Source: a virus
Reading direction: 5' to 3' (one strand)
Length of the DNA: 49,123 bases
IMG/VR virus record: IMGVR_UViG_3300022699_000206
Coordinates: 1-49,123 of that record
Shown: piece after piece, positions 39,964 through 47,857 of the stretch
How positions within the stretch are numbered: position 1 is the first letter of the stretch
Layout: the number at the start of each line of letters is the position of its first letter
Translations under genes and position numbers: made by a program
Notes under the pieces: generated by a model
Database searches by the model: none
What the model was told of the DNA's origin: nothing
Seen by the model: only the letters and a program-made list of their open reading frames with translations

Positions 39964-40485
39964 ATGAAACACGTAAGCATCGCAATCATCAGTGTTTTTA
40001 CCGCATTAGCTACTTGGCTTTTCGCAATCGTGGCCCTGGTATCCGTTTGGGCGCTCCTCTCCTCTTGCGGCACCATTGAGATACCAAAATCCGAAGTAAA
40101 ACAGGCTGAGGAGCCGGAAAACAGCGCGGAGGAGCCTGCGGGCGAGCCCTCCGAGCCTGATGTATCTGTTTCAGTTGACGTTGATATACAGGTAACTGTA
40201 AATGTCAAGGGAGAAATGGATGCCGATCCCATTTTCATTACAAAACTCCACCCCTGGGGCCAGGCGGTTGATGCTTGCCCTGAGGGCTATATATTGGCTA
40301 CCCGCTCTGAGGCCATTGAGCTTGTAGATAGCGGCTATTTGGATGATTTTATGGGCGATACTGCGGGTGTTTGGACGGCCACGGAGGATGCGAGCCTTGA
40401 GGGTTTGGCATGGGTTGTAACGCTCAATCATCATTTTGCTGCCCCAAAATCTCTTGATTTTAATGCCCTTTGTATGGCTTACTAG
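39964..40485 (+). CDS. Early lipoprotein, possible superinfection exclusion factor
   Basis: 173 residues from ATG 39964 (GAGG upstream). A long hydrophobic signal (AIISVFTALATWLFAIVALV) ends in lipobox LSSC followed by Gly. A Glu/Pro-rich spacer follows, then VSVSVDVDIQVTVNV and a C-terminal domain that starts DACPEGYILATRSEAIEL, similar in layout to FISUMP/DUF1566-type surface lipoprotein domains. Early-expressed phage lipoproteins often block receptors or DNA entry of later phages, but this role is inference here. Confidence 0.75.
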   Translation: MKHVSIAIISVFTALATWLFAIVALVSVWALLSSCGTIEIPKSEVKQAEEPENSAEEPAGEPSEPDVSVSVDVDIQVTVNVKGEMDADPIFITKLHPWGQAVDACPEGYILATRSEAIELVDSGYLDDFMGDTAGVWTATEDASLEGLAWVVTLNHHFAAPKSLDFNALCMAY

Positions 40486-40486
40486 G

Positions 40487-40498
40487 GTTTAGCTAAAC
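40487..40498. promoter_or_regulatory. GTTTAGCTAAAC palindrome, copy 3
   Basis: Third perfect copy, immediately after the lipoprotein stop and 22 bases before the next ATG. Copies 2 and 3 share the longer context GTTTAGCTAAACTTTTC. No clear -35/-10 pair is seen around it, so the promoter, if any, is divergent from consensus. Confidence 0.58.
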
Positions 40499-40520
40499 TT
40501 TTCCGGCTCAAGGCAATAAA

Positions 40521-40820
40521 ATGAGTGCGCATAGCCCGAAAAAACGGGGGTACACCCCCAAGAAAAAGCGCCCAAAGGGTGGGCGTAATCCTTTGGCGGA
40601 TGAGCGCATTGTACAGGTGGGCGTTAAGATGCCGGTGAGTGTTGAGCAAGCGTTTATTGAAAAAGTGGCTGAGCTAAGGGCCAAGGGCTACAAAACAACA
40701 AAATCACATCTACTGCGCACGTTGGCTGTTTACATGCTGCCTTATGCTGAGGATGCCTTGAATGAGATTGAGGGTAAAAATGCTATCGGCAATGACTCCA
40801 AGGGAGAGGCGCAAGCATAA
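40521..40820 (+). CDS. Putative ribbon-helix-helix DNA-binding protein
   Basis: 99 residues. A highly basic N-terminus (SPKKRGYTPKKKRPKGGRNP) is followed by a strand (IVQVGVKMPVSVEQAF) and two helices (TTKSHLLRTLAVYML), the layout of ribbon-helix-helix proteins. It lies right next to copy 3 of the palindrome, which raises the possibility that it binds that site. First gene of the long late transcript. Confidence 0.66.
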   Translation: MSAHSPKKRGYTPKKKRPKGGRNPLADERIVQVGVKMPVSVEQAFIEKVAELRAKGYKTTKSHLLRTLAVYMLPYAEDALNEIEGKNAIGNDSKGEAQA

Positions 40821-40995
40821 GCGTGAGCTTTTGTTTTGGCGTTTGGTCAAAGCAGTTTTGTTTTTAGGGTGCGGTTATCTGATCAGTAAGGGCATTGCTT
40901 ACTGCTTTGATGTGAGCATTTGGCATGCTTTTATTTTGGTTTTGAGCATTGATTACGCGTTAAGGTTGGTAACAAAGGATAAGGATACGCTATGA
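40780..40995 (+). CDS. Small membrane protein
   Basis: 71 residues from ATG 40780 (GAGGG upstream). Basic N-terminus (SAMTPRERRKHKRELLFW), then two hydrophobic stretches (VLFLGCGYLISKGIAYCFDV and IWHAFILVLSIDYALRL), so a hairpin in the membrane is likely. It overlaps the previous gene by 41 bases in another frame. A holin-like role is conceivable but it is far from the lysis genes. Confidence 0.62.
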   Translation: MLSAMTPRERRKHKRELLFWRLVKAVLFLGCGYLISKGIAYCFDVSIWHAFILVLSIDYALRLVTKDKDTL

Positions 40996-41300
40996 GTTTA
41001 GAGCCTTTTTTTAAGCTGCCTAAGGGCGCAATCATAAAGTGCCCAAACCCTTTATGCCCTGATCCAATCATAACACGCACGGTACGTGAGTTAAGGCCGG
41101 GCGATAAGTTAAAATCTGAGGTATTTGATAAGCAATACGGGCAGGGTGTTGAGCATGGGCAGCGTTGCACATGTAAGGCTTGCAATCACCATTGGCTTAT
41201 CAATACGGAAAAGCTTACGCGCATACATACAGCAAGAGGTTGGTACCCTGATGAGGGGCAATTTGTAGAGGGCTTAAACGTTGCCAAAGGCAAAAAGTAA
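40992..41300 (+). CDS. Zinc-ribbon protein before terminase
   Basis: 102 residues. CPNPLCPDP and CTCKACNHHW supply two CxxC-type knuckles of a zinc ribbon around a beta insert (TVRELRPGDKLKSEVFDKQY). It overlaps the previous stop (ATGA) and the next start. Similar small zinc proteins precede the terminase in other phages; the role is unknown. Confidence 0.7.
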   Translation: MSLEPFFKLPKGAIIKCPNPLCPDPIITRTVRELRPGDKLKSEVFDKQYGQGVEHGQRCTCKACNHHWLINTEKLTRIHTARGWYPDEGQFVEGLNVAKGKK

Positions 41301-41961
41301 AAAGAAAACTTCTGCAAAAAAGAAAAAGCAAGGTAGGCGCGGCCCGCCTAAGGGCAGCAAAAACCATGCGCGCAAACAAGCGTTAACTGCTAACCAACGC
41401 GCTGCCTTGCAAAAGATACATGGTAGCTCTCGCCTAACCCCGGAATTAAAAGTTGAGGTAGCCAAATTAATAGCGCGGGGATACAGCCAATATGCAGTAG
41501 CAAAAATAGTTGGAGTGAGCCAAGCTACTGTATGCCGTTGGATTGCGCTACATGATGATTTACGCATCAATATAAAATTACAGGAGCAATTGGCTACTGA
41601 TATGGTAGAGCGCAGCCTATTTGATAAGGCTATGGCCTACGTTGAGCATGAGCGTGAGATTGAGGTGGATGAGGATGGCGTTGAGCGCACGGTAAGAGTA
41701 AAAGAGAAAACAAAATCAGGCGATACTGCGGCGGCAATCTTTTGGCTTAAAAACAAACGGCCTGATGCTTGGAAAGATAGGCAAGAGATTTATAACGATG
41801 GGGCTATTGCGCATGATGTGCGCCTTAAGATCATTGAGCGTGTACAACAAATGAGCCCTGAGCAAAAACTTGCCCGTATAGAGGAGCTACGGCAAAGGGC
41901 TTTGCTGGTGGCCAAAACAAAAGATAAAGATGTAATAGATGCGCAGGTAGAGGAGCAATGA
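41281..41961 (+). CDS. terS: Terminase small subunit
   Basis: 226 residues. Very basic first 40 residues, then a DNA-binding helix-turn-helix (YSQYAVAKIVGVSQATVCRW), a coiled middle, and a conserved end (SGDTAAAIFWLKNKRPDAWK DR) found in phage terminase small subunits that use HTH_23-like domains. It selects phage DNA and feeds it to the large subunit. TTG start is the only one that fits; GAGGG lies upstream. One small gene separates it from the large subunit. Confidence 0.82.
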   Translation: MPKAKSKKKTSAKKKKQGRRGPPKGSKNHARKQALTANQRAALQKIHGSSRLTPELKVEVAKLIARGYSQYAVAKIVGVSQATVCRWIALHDDLRINIKLQEQLATDMVERSLFDKAMAYVEHEREIEVDEDGVERTVRVKEKTKSGDTAAAIFWLKNKRPDAWKDRQEIYNDGAIAHDVRLKIIERVQQMSPEQKLARIEELRQRALLVAKTKDKDVIDAQVEEQ

Positions 41962-42212
41962 AGTATCTAAAACTTAGATCGTCGTTTAATAAGCTGCCTA
42001 AATCGTATGTGGTTGATCATAAGCAATTAGTTTTATGCCCTGATCCCGATATCAAGGTGGCTGGCAATGAAATGTATGTTGTAGGTGTACTGCTACAGGA
42101 TGGCATGTTTTTGCGATTGGGTTTGTTTTATGCGGAGGGCATGGGTGAGATTTTTGCGGAGAGCCTTAAGCCATCCGAGTTAGAGCGTGTACTTAAGAGG
42201 TTGGGGCGTTGA
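41958..42212 (+). CDS. Small protein between terminase genes
   Basis: 84 residues, alpha/beta (KYLKLRSSFNKLPKSYVVDH, MFLRLGLFYAEGMGEIFAES). Unknown. Four-base overlaps with both terminase genes show it is translated with them; insertion of a small gene at this spot is uncommon. Confidence 0.66.
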   Translation: MKYLKLRSSFNKLPKSYVVDHKQLVLCPDPDIKVAGNEMYVVGVLLQDGMFLRLGLFYAEGMGEIFAESLKPSELERVLKRLGR

Positions 42213-43789
42213 GTGAGGCCGCGCAAATAGAAACTAACTTGAGCCCTGAGGAGCTTGCTGAGTTAGAGATACTTGAGGCTGATGGCAATTTGTTTGATGC
42301 CGAGGTGCAAAGTGCCGTTGATGCGCGCAACGGTATGCTTAATTTCACTACGTATACATTTCCAGGTTATGAGGTTAATTGGCATCATCGCGTTGTATGC
42401 GCTTATCTTGATGCTTTTGCTGAGGGCCGCATTAAGCGGCTCATGATTTTTATGCCGCCTCGGCACGGTAAGAGTGAGTTGGTTAGCCGCAGGCTGCCTG
42501 CTTATTTGTTGGGGCGTAATCCTAATGAGCAAATCATCATGGCATCTTATGCCGCCTCACTTGCCAATAAAATGAATACTGATGTGCAGCGTATCATTGA
42601 TGATGATAGGTACCATTACGTTTTCCCTGAAACATTGATTTTGCAAAAGGGTATGGAGTTTGAGGGGCCTACTCCAAAGCGCACCAGTGATTACTTTGAA
42701 TTGGTTAAGCGTAACCATAGGGGCTATTTCCGTAGTGTTGGCGTAGGCGGCGGTATTACTGGCATGGGTTTTTCCAAGGGCATTATTGACGACCCATACA
42801 AGGATAGGGCTGAGGCTGATAGCGCAACAATACGCAATGGTGTTTGGGATTGGTATACCTCTACGTTTACAACCCGCATGGAAAAGGATGCGGGAATATG
42901 CTTAACGCAAACCAGGTGGCATGAGGATGATTTGGCGGGCCGCCTCATGGATCGGGCCAAAAACGATCCCAATGCCGATCAATGGGTTATCTTAATGCTG
43001 CCTGCTTTAATTGAGGATGAGGGGGATATTGAAAACGTAAACGATAAGCGCAGCGTTGGGGCCGCCCTTTGGCCCGATAAAAAGAGCACATCTGATTTAC
43101 TGAAACAAAAAGCTTTGAGCGCTCGGGATTGGGCGGCATTGTATAAGCAAAAGCCCGTGGCTGAGGGCGGCATGATTTTAAAATCCCACTGGTGGCGCTA
43201 CTATGTGCCTGAGGGGTACGCTAGGCCGGTAGGTAAAACAGAGGATGAGTGCCCATCTTTGCCGCGTTTTTTGGATGAGATAGCCTTAAGCGTGGATTGT
43301 GCTTTTAAGGATTTTGATACCTCTGATAAAGTTAGCATTCAAGTTTGGGGCCGTAAGGGGGCAAACAAATATCTAATGGATCAGTTGGTTAATGAGCAAG
43401 GGGAGCCCCCGCGCCTTGATTTTGTTGAAACATGCAAGGCCATTTTAGGCATGATACAGCGGTACCCAACTATTAGGAGCAAATGGGTTGAGGCTAAGGC
43501 AAACGGGGATGCGGTTATAAGCACATTTAAAAAGAAAATCTCAGGCATGATACCCGTGGAGCCTGAGGGGGGAAAAGTGGCCAGGGCTCGGGCGGTAAGT
43601 GAGCAAATAGAGAGCGGTAACGTGTACTTGCCTGCCCCGGAGTGTAAGCCATGGGTGCATAAATTTATTGATGAGTGCGCCAAGTTTCCAAACGTTAAGC
43701 ATGATGATCAGGTTGATGCATGCACCCAAGCGCTTAATAAACTGCGTGAGCATGAGGGTGAGGATATAAGGGCACTATCAGCATGGTAA
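42209..43789 (+). CDS. terL: Terminase large subunit
   Basis: 526 residues. ATPase: Walker A FMPPRHGKSEL at 81-91, Walker B with GIIDDPYKDR, and the C-terminal nuclease with LSVDCAFKDFDT and DDQVDACTQAL (the Asp residues of the RNase H-like site). It cuts concatemeric DNA and pumps it into the procapsid. TTG start overlapping the previous gene. The family places it with terminases of P22-like headful or related packagers, but the packaging type cannot be told from sequence alone. Confidence 0.95.
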   Translation: MSEAAQIETNLSPEELAELEILEADGNLFDAEVQSAVDARNGMLNFTTYTFPGYEVNWHHRVVCAYLDAFAEGRIKRLMIFMPPRHGKSELVSRRLPAYLLGRNPNEQIIMASYAASLANKMNTDVQRIIDDDRYHYVFPETLILQKGMEFEGPTPKRTSDYFELVKRNHRGYFRSVGVGGGITGMGFSKGIIDDPYKDRAEADSATIRNGVWDWYTSTFTTRMEKDAGICLTQTRWHEDDLAGRLMDRAKNDPNADQWVILMLPALIEDEGDIENVNDKRSVGAALWPDKKSTSDLLKQKALSARDWAALYKQKPVAEGGMILKSHWWRYYVPEGYARPVGKTEDECPSLPRFLDEIALSVDCAFKDFDTSDKVSIQVWGRKGANKYLMDQLVNEQGEPPRLDFVETCKAILGMIQRYPTIRSKWVEAKANGDAVISTFKKKISGMIPVEPEGGKVARARAVSEQIESGNVYLPAPECKPWVHKFIDECAKFPNVKHDDQVDACTQALNKLREHEGEDIRALSAW

Positions 43790-44013
43790 TGAGGCCAGCA
43801 TTGATACAGTTTCAGCATGTGGATACAGGCGAAAATTACCTGATGTTATCCAAGGTTAAAATTAAATGCCTCTCTACTAGGGAATGGCTGCCGGGGTTTG
43901 CGTATATTAAGCAGGGCAATCCTGATAACATTTATGTAAGATACGCGCATGATTTTAAAAAGAAGTTTAAGGCCGTGGGCACTAGCTTTGATATAGGGGA
44001 GTTTAGCAAATGA
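43783..44013 (+). CDS. Small protein between terminase and portal
   Basis: 76 residues, basic beta protein (DNIYVRYAHDFKKKFKAVGT). ATG 43783 overlaps the terminase stop; ATG 43789 is also possible. It resembles in size the other small gene between the terminase subunits but I see no shared motif. Function unknown. Confidence 0.64.
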   Translation: MVMRPALIQFQHVDTGENYLMLSKVKIKCLSTREWLPGFAYIKQGNPDNIYVRYAHDFKKKFKAVGTSFDIGEFSK

Positions 44014-45425
44014 GTAAGCGGGGCAAATTGCTGCGGTTGGATGGCTGGCAAAATATCCTCACGGGCCTGGGTTTTAAAAGTAAGGATAAGCGCATGCACG
44101 CCCTTGCTGATTACTCCCTTATTTCTGAGGGAGAGGTTGAGGCGCTGTATGCAAGTGATGAGTTGGCCCAAAAGATTGTAAATAAGCTGCCTGAGGATAT
44201 GATGCGTGAGGGCTTTAGGCTAACCTCCCCAATTATTGAGGATGAGGTGCTTAATGAGGCCGTGGATGAGTTTGAGCGCTTAATTCAGGTGTTAGATAGC
44301 AATCGGTTTACCGAGGGCATGCAGTGGGGCCGTTTATACGGAGGCGCGGCCCTGGTTATCGGGGCAGATGATACTGATGAGCGTTTTAATGAGCCGATAG
44401 ACACAAGCCGCATGCGCCGTATTGAGTACTTAACTCTGCTAAATAGGTTTGAGTTGGCGCCGCAAACAATAAATGGTGATCCCCGCAGCCCTAACTTTGG
44501 CATGCCTGAAACGTATATTATACAGCCAAGGGTTACACCTGATACAAGAGGCGGTGCGCAATTTTCAGATGGGCTCACGTTAACGGAAATACACTACACC
44601 CGCCTTATACGCTTTGATGGCTCGCGCCTGCCCCGTAGGCAATTCATTCAAAACACCTATTGGCACGATAGCATTTTAAATAAGCTGCATGATGCTATTA
44701 GAGATTACCAAAATGCGTTTGCCTCAGCCTCAGCGCTTGTACTTGATTTTGCCCAGGCTGTTTACAAGATAAAAAACTTGGCTGATATTGTTGGCGCACC
44801 CGATGGCATAGAGATATTGGAGCGCCGCATTGCTATTGTTGAGCGTAGCCGTTCGATATTGCGCGCCGCGCTTGTTGATGCGGATAAAGAGGATTTTGAG
44901 CGCAAAAGCACTACTCTTGCCGGGCTGCCGGATACGTTGGATAAACTTGCGCGCAAGTTTTCAGCCTCTACCGAATACCCACATACAATACTGCTAAACG
45001 AGAGCCCAGGCGGCAACCTTGGCGGCACGGGTGAGAGTGAAAAGCGCGATTATGAGGATGTGGTGCGCGGAGCGCAGTTAGCAGTGCTTAAGCCACGCTT
45101 AAAACAATTTTTCAACCTGCTATTTTTATCAAGAGAGGGGCCAACTAAGGGCCGCCTTGAGCCATATGACATTGAATTCAATACGTTGCGCCAACTATCT
45201 CAGGCGGAAAAGTTAGAGGCCAGGGAGAGGCAAGCCAAAATTGATCAAATCTACATTAACACGGGCGTAGTTGATTCAACCGAGGTAGCTTTGAGCCGGT
45301 ACGGTACGGGTGAATACAGTTTTGAAACTGAAATTAACGAGGCGCTGCGCAAAATGGAAACAGTTGAGCCGGAGGGAAACACCCTCGGTGATGGGAGCAA
45401 TGTAGATGCCAATCAAGAGGCTTAG
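44010..45425 (+). CDS. Portal protein (DUF1073-like)
   Basis: 471 residues, typical length. DUF1073 landmarks: SEGEVEALYASDELAQKIVN near the start, MQWGRLYGGAALVIGADD at about 100-120, NTYWHDSILNKLHDAIRDYQ, then ILERRIAIVERSRSILRA and SPGGNLGGTGESEKRDYEDV in the clip/stem region. It forms the ring through which DNA enters and leaves the capsid. Databases sometimes label this family after Acb1, but nothing here supports a nuclease role. Confidence 0.92.
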   Translation: MSKRGKLLRLDGWQNILTGLGFKSKDKRMHALADYSLISEGEVEALYASDELAQKIVNKLPEDMMREGFRLTSPIIEDEVLNEAVDEFERLIQVLDSNRFTEGMQWGRLYGGAALVIGADDTDERFNEPIDTSRMRRIEYLTLLNRFELAPQTINGDPRSPNFGMPETYIIQPRVTPDTRGGAQFSDGLTLTEIHYTRLIRFDGSRLPRRQFIQNTYWHDSILNKLHDAIRDYQNAFASASALVLDFAQAVYKIKNLADIVGAPDGIEILERRIAIVERSRSILRAALVDADKEDFERKSTTLAGLPDTLDKLARKFSASTEYPHTILLNESPGGNLGGTGESEKRDYEDVVRGAQLAVLKPRLKQFFNLLFLSREGPTKGRLEPYDIEFNTLRQLSQAEKLEARERQAKIDQIYINTGVVDSTEVALSRYGTGEYSFETEINEALRKMETVEPEGNTLGDGSNVDANQEA

Positions 45426-46374
45426 GGCACCAGCAAACATCACCGCTGAGCTTTTAGAGCGCAAACGTTGGCTCCAAGCCCGTGGGCGCAAGTTTAAGCT
45501 GCGCCCTCCCCCCTTGTTACATCCCAAAGGCTTAGAGCGTGAGTATTACCGCGATCTATCGAAAAGATTTACTAAACTGCATGAGTTGGTAAAATTGGAG
45601 TTTGCGCAAAGGCTCCCCTCGCTTTTAAGCCAAGCGGCTCAAGAGCTAGGGCCGCAGCGCTTTGATGCGTTTCCCGATGAGTTGGAAACAATTTTGGGAG
45701 GGATTTTAATTGAGTTTGGCCGAGAATTAACCGATAGTGAAATACAAAGTCTAGCTAAACTGCGTGGCATGCAAGTAGCCGAATTCAATAGAGCCCAAAA
45801 TGATAAGGTGTTTAAAGCAGTACTCGGGGTTGATGTATTTAGGAGTGAGCCCTATATCTCACCCATCCTTGAAACATATGCCCAGGCTAATGCAAACCTT
45901 ATCAAAACGCTCTCCCAAAGGCACATTACGGATGTACGCAGTATTGCCATGCAGGCCGTGCGCCAAGGGCTCCCCGCCAATACTGTTAGGGAAATGATTG
46001 CAGGCAAGGTTGGCAAAACAAATGCTAACTTGCAGTTGATTGCGCGGGATCAGGTAAGTAAGCTCAACGGCCAGTTAACACGGGTTAGGCAAACTGAGCT
46101 TGGCGTTAGGCGCTACTTTTGGCGCACTAGCTTGGATGAGAGAGTGCGGGCATCGCATAGGGTAAAAGAGGGCCGTATTTTCAGATGGGATCAACCCCCG
46201 GCAGATACAGGCCACCCCGGAGAGGATTACCAATGCAGGTGTTATGCTGAGCCGGTACTTGAGGATTTATTGCCCCCTGAATTGGGTACGGATGAGGAGC
46301 AAGTGGGCTCGTGTGCAGCGGGATTAGCGGCAGCGGCGGCAGTAGGCATAGGGCTTGCAACGTTTTTGGGTTAG
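45406..46374 (+). CDS. Minor head protein (Mu gpF-like)
   Basis: 322 residues. The core ARDQVSKLNGQLTRVRQTEL, then RRYFWRTSLDERVRASHRVK and HPGEDYQCRCYAEPV is the Mu gpF / SPP1 gp7 signature; the last motif has the conserved Cys pair. It associates with the portal in the procapsid. The C-terminal end (CAAGLAAAAAVGIGLATFLG) is a hydrophobic helix, which could enter membranes if the protein is ejected with DNA. Overlaps the portal gene by 20 bases. Confidence 0.9.
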   Translation: MPIKRLRAPANITAELLERKRWLQARGRKFKLRPPPLLHPKGLEREYYRDLSKRFTKLHELVKLEFAQRLPSLLSQAAQELGPQRFDAFPDELETILGGILIEFGRELTDSEIQSLAKLRGMQVAEFNRAQNDKVFKAVLGVDVFRSEPYISPILETYAQANANLIKTLSQRHITDVRSIAMQAVRQGLPANTVREMIAGKVGKTNANLQLIARDQVSKLNGQLTRVRQTELGVRRYFWRTSLDERVRASHRVKEGRIFRWDQPPADTGHPGEDYQCRCYAEPVLEDLLPPELGTDEEQVGSCAAGLAAAAAVGIGLATFLG

Positions 46375-46381
46375 GAGAGCA

Positions 46382-46618
46382 ATGAGTAAGTACACCCCTA
46401 TTGACGCAGAGATGCAAACTTTAGGCAATAATTATTGCTACCATACCCCTAAGAGTGATCAGCAAGAGCGTTATGTGAGTTTGCGTGAAAAAGCGCGTGA
46501 GCTTGCTAAGTTATTTTTGGAAAACTGCCTGCCCTCGCGTGAGCGCTCAATAGCCTTAACGGAATTGGAAACGGCTATGTTTTGGGCCAATGCCTCAATT
46601 GCAAGGAATGAAAAATGA
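46382..46618 (+). CDS. acb2: Acb2/Tad1-like cyclic-nucleotide sponge (anti-CBASS)
   Basis: 78 residues from ATG 46382 (GGAGAG upstream). The layout matches the Acb2/Tad1 hairpin family: an N-terminal YCYHTPKSDQQERYVSLREK (Y-H-x-P then R) and a helical hairpin with SRERSIALTELETAMFWANA (R-E-x-x-[IL]-A-L-T, then W-A-N-A-x-I-A-R). Acb2 is known to form hexamers that trap cyclic di- and trinucleotides made by CBASS, so that the host nuclease or pore effector is not activated. Sits between the minor head and protease genes, with a four-base overlap to the latter, so it is expressed with the head genes. Confidence 0.82.
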   Translation: MSKYTPIDAEMQTLGNNYCYHTPKSDQQERYVSLREKARELAKLFLENCLPSRERSIALTELETAMFWANASIARNEK

Positions 46619-47823
46619 AGTCTGCCAATAGATTTGATACATACACCGCAGGTGAGGTAGAGCGCCTTGATAACGGTTTTTTGAGAGCCCCGGTTTTTGC
46701 TACAAGAGCCGGGATTTTTACGTACCAACTGCCTGATGGCACGTTTAGGCGCGAGCTTAGGTCCGAGGCTGAAGTATTCAAGGCTGATAGCCTCAAAACA
46801 ATGCGCTCCATTCCAGTTACAAACCGCCACCCCTCTGAATTGGTTGATAGCAAAAATGTAAAAAAGTACATGGTAGGCGCTACATCTGATAGCGTTTCCA
46901 GACGAGATGAGTTTATTGAAACATTCGTTACACTCATGGATGAAAATACCATTGATGAGGTGGATAAGCGGGGGCTGCGGCAAGTATCTTGCGGCTACCG
47001 TTGTGATGTGGTGCATGAGCCTGGGGAGTTTAATGGCGAGCGTTATGATGCCGTGCAAAAGAATATTAGATACAATCATTTGGCCCTTGTAAGCAAGGGC
47101 CGTGCCGGGGAGCAAGTTAAATTGCGCCTTGATAGTGATGATGCGGTTATGATCGATAGCAATGGCGAGAGCCCCGCTAACGATCCAAATTATAAACCCG
47201 ATGGAGGTAACAAAGGTATGTCCAAAGTTACGGTAAATGGCGTGCAATATGACGCTAGCGAGGCTTTGGCGGCGGCGGTTACAAGCGAGTTTCAAAAAAA
47301 GGATGAGGCTCTCGCCAATGCCAACAAAGCTCTTGAGGCGGCAAATTCAAACGCCAAAAAAGAAAAGGATGGGCTGCAAGCAAAATTGGATCAGGCCATT
47401 GAGGAGCGTAATACGCTCAAAAAAGATGCCGAAAACCGCCCTGAGTTGGCAGAGGCCGTTAAGGCACGCATGGCCCTGGTGCAAGCCGCTATGCCCCATT
47501 TGGATGAGAAAACCGTTTCCGCAATTCAAGAGATGGATGAGCGGGCCATTAAGGTAGCGGTTATCAAGTCCAAGGCTGCAAAATTTGATGATGAGGGCAA
47601 GAGTGATGATTACATTGCCGCCCGTTTCGATGCAATCATTGAAACAGCCCCGGAAAAGAAAAAAACGGATGAGCCCAATTCCCTTATTAAAAACCTGAGC
47701 AAGGTGGATGATACTAGGGGCGGTGAAAAAACAGCCGAGCAAGTGCGCGCCGATGCGCTCAAGGAAACGCAGAGCGCTTGGCAAAAACCGTTATCTGCAA
47801 CCGTTCGCAGCGTGGCAAATTAA
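46615..47823 (+). CDS. Prohead protease / scaffold fusion (DUF2213-like)
   Basis: 402 residues. Residues 1-170 are DUF2213-like: RAGIFTYQLPDGTFRRELRS, TNRHPSELVD and LRQVSCGYRCDVV include the His and Ser suited to a capsid protease of the serine type. After an acidic link comes a coiled-coil scaffold half (KKDEALANANKALEAANSNA and LDQAIEERNTLKKDAENRPE). It would guide capsid assembly and then be cleaved and lost. An internal in-frame start at 47218 is likely used too. Confidence 0.85.
   Translation: MKSANRFDTYTAGEVERLDNGFLRAPVFATRAGIFTYQLPDGTFRRELRSEAEVFKADSLKTMRSIPVTNRHPSELVDSKNVKKYMVGATSDSVSRRDEFIETFVTLMDENTIDEVDKRGLRQVSCGYRCDVVHEPGEFNGERYDAVQKNIRYNHLALVSKGRAGEQVKLRLDSDDAVMIDSNGESPANDPNYKPDGGNKGMSKVTVNGVQYDASEALAAAVTSEFQKKDEALANANKALEAANSNAKKEKDGLQAKLDQAIEERNTLKKDAENRPELAEAVKARMALVQAAMPHLDEKTVSAIQEMDERAIKVAVIKSKAAKFDDEGKSDDYIAARFDAIIETAPEKKKTDEPNSLIKNLSKVDDTRGGEKTAEQVRADALKETQSAWQKPLSATVRSVAN
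47218..47823 (+). CDS. Scaffold protein from nested in-frame start
   Basis: An ATG inside the protease gene, same frame, is preceded by GGAGGT with nine bases between. The product is 201 residues: SKVTVNGVQYDASEALAAAV, the usual opening of a scaffold protein, and then the coiled coil. This is the layout of lambda C and Nu3, where the scaffold is made in excess from an internal start at the end of the protease gene. Confidence 0.7.
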   Translation: MSKVTVNGVQYDASEALAAAVTSEFQKKDEALANANKALEAANSNAKKEKDGLQAKLDQAIEERNTLKKDAENRPELAEAVKARMALVQAAMPHLDEKTVSAIQEMDERAIKVAVIKSKAAKFDDEGKSDDYIAARFDAIIETAPEKKKTDEPNSLIKNLSKVDDTRGGEKTAEQVRADALKETQSAWQKPLSATVRSVAN

Positions 47824-47857
47824 GCCCTGTTTTTCATTTCATTAGGAGGTATCTGAA

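Noticed and set aside
44010-45425. DUF1073 protein as an Acb1-type anti-CBASS nuclease
   Set aside because: Family labels link the two, but this 471-residue protein has the full portal layout and the right place between terminase and minor head protein; I see no Acb1-type catalytic His pair.
45750-45760. Fourth copy of the GTTTAGCTAAAC palindrome (TCTAGCTAAAC)
   Set aside because: It lies inside the minor head gene in coding phase and lacks the first half of the palindrome, so it is most likely coincidence.
46471-47295. 274-codon open frame on the minus strand
   Set aside because: It is the antisense shadow of the Acb2-like and DUF2213 genes, with no ribosome site and no recognisable domain.
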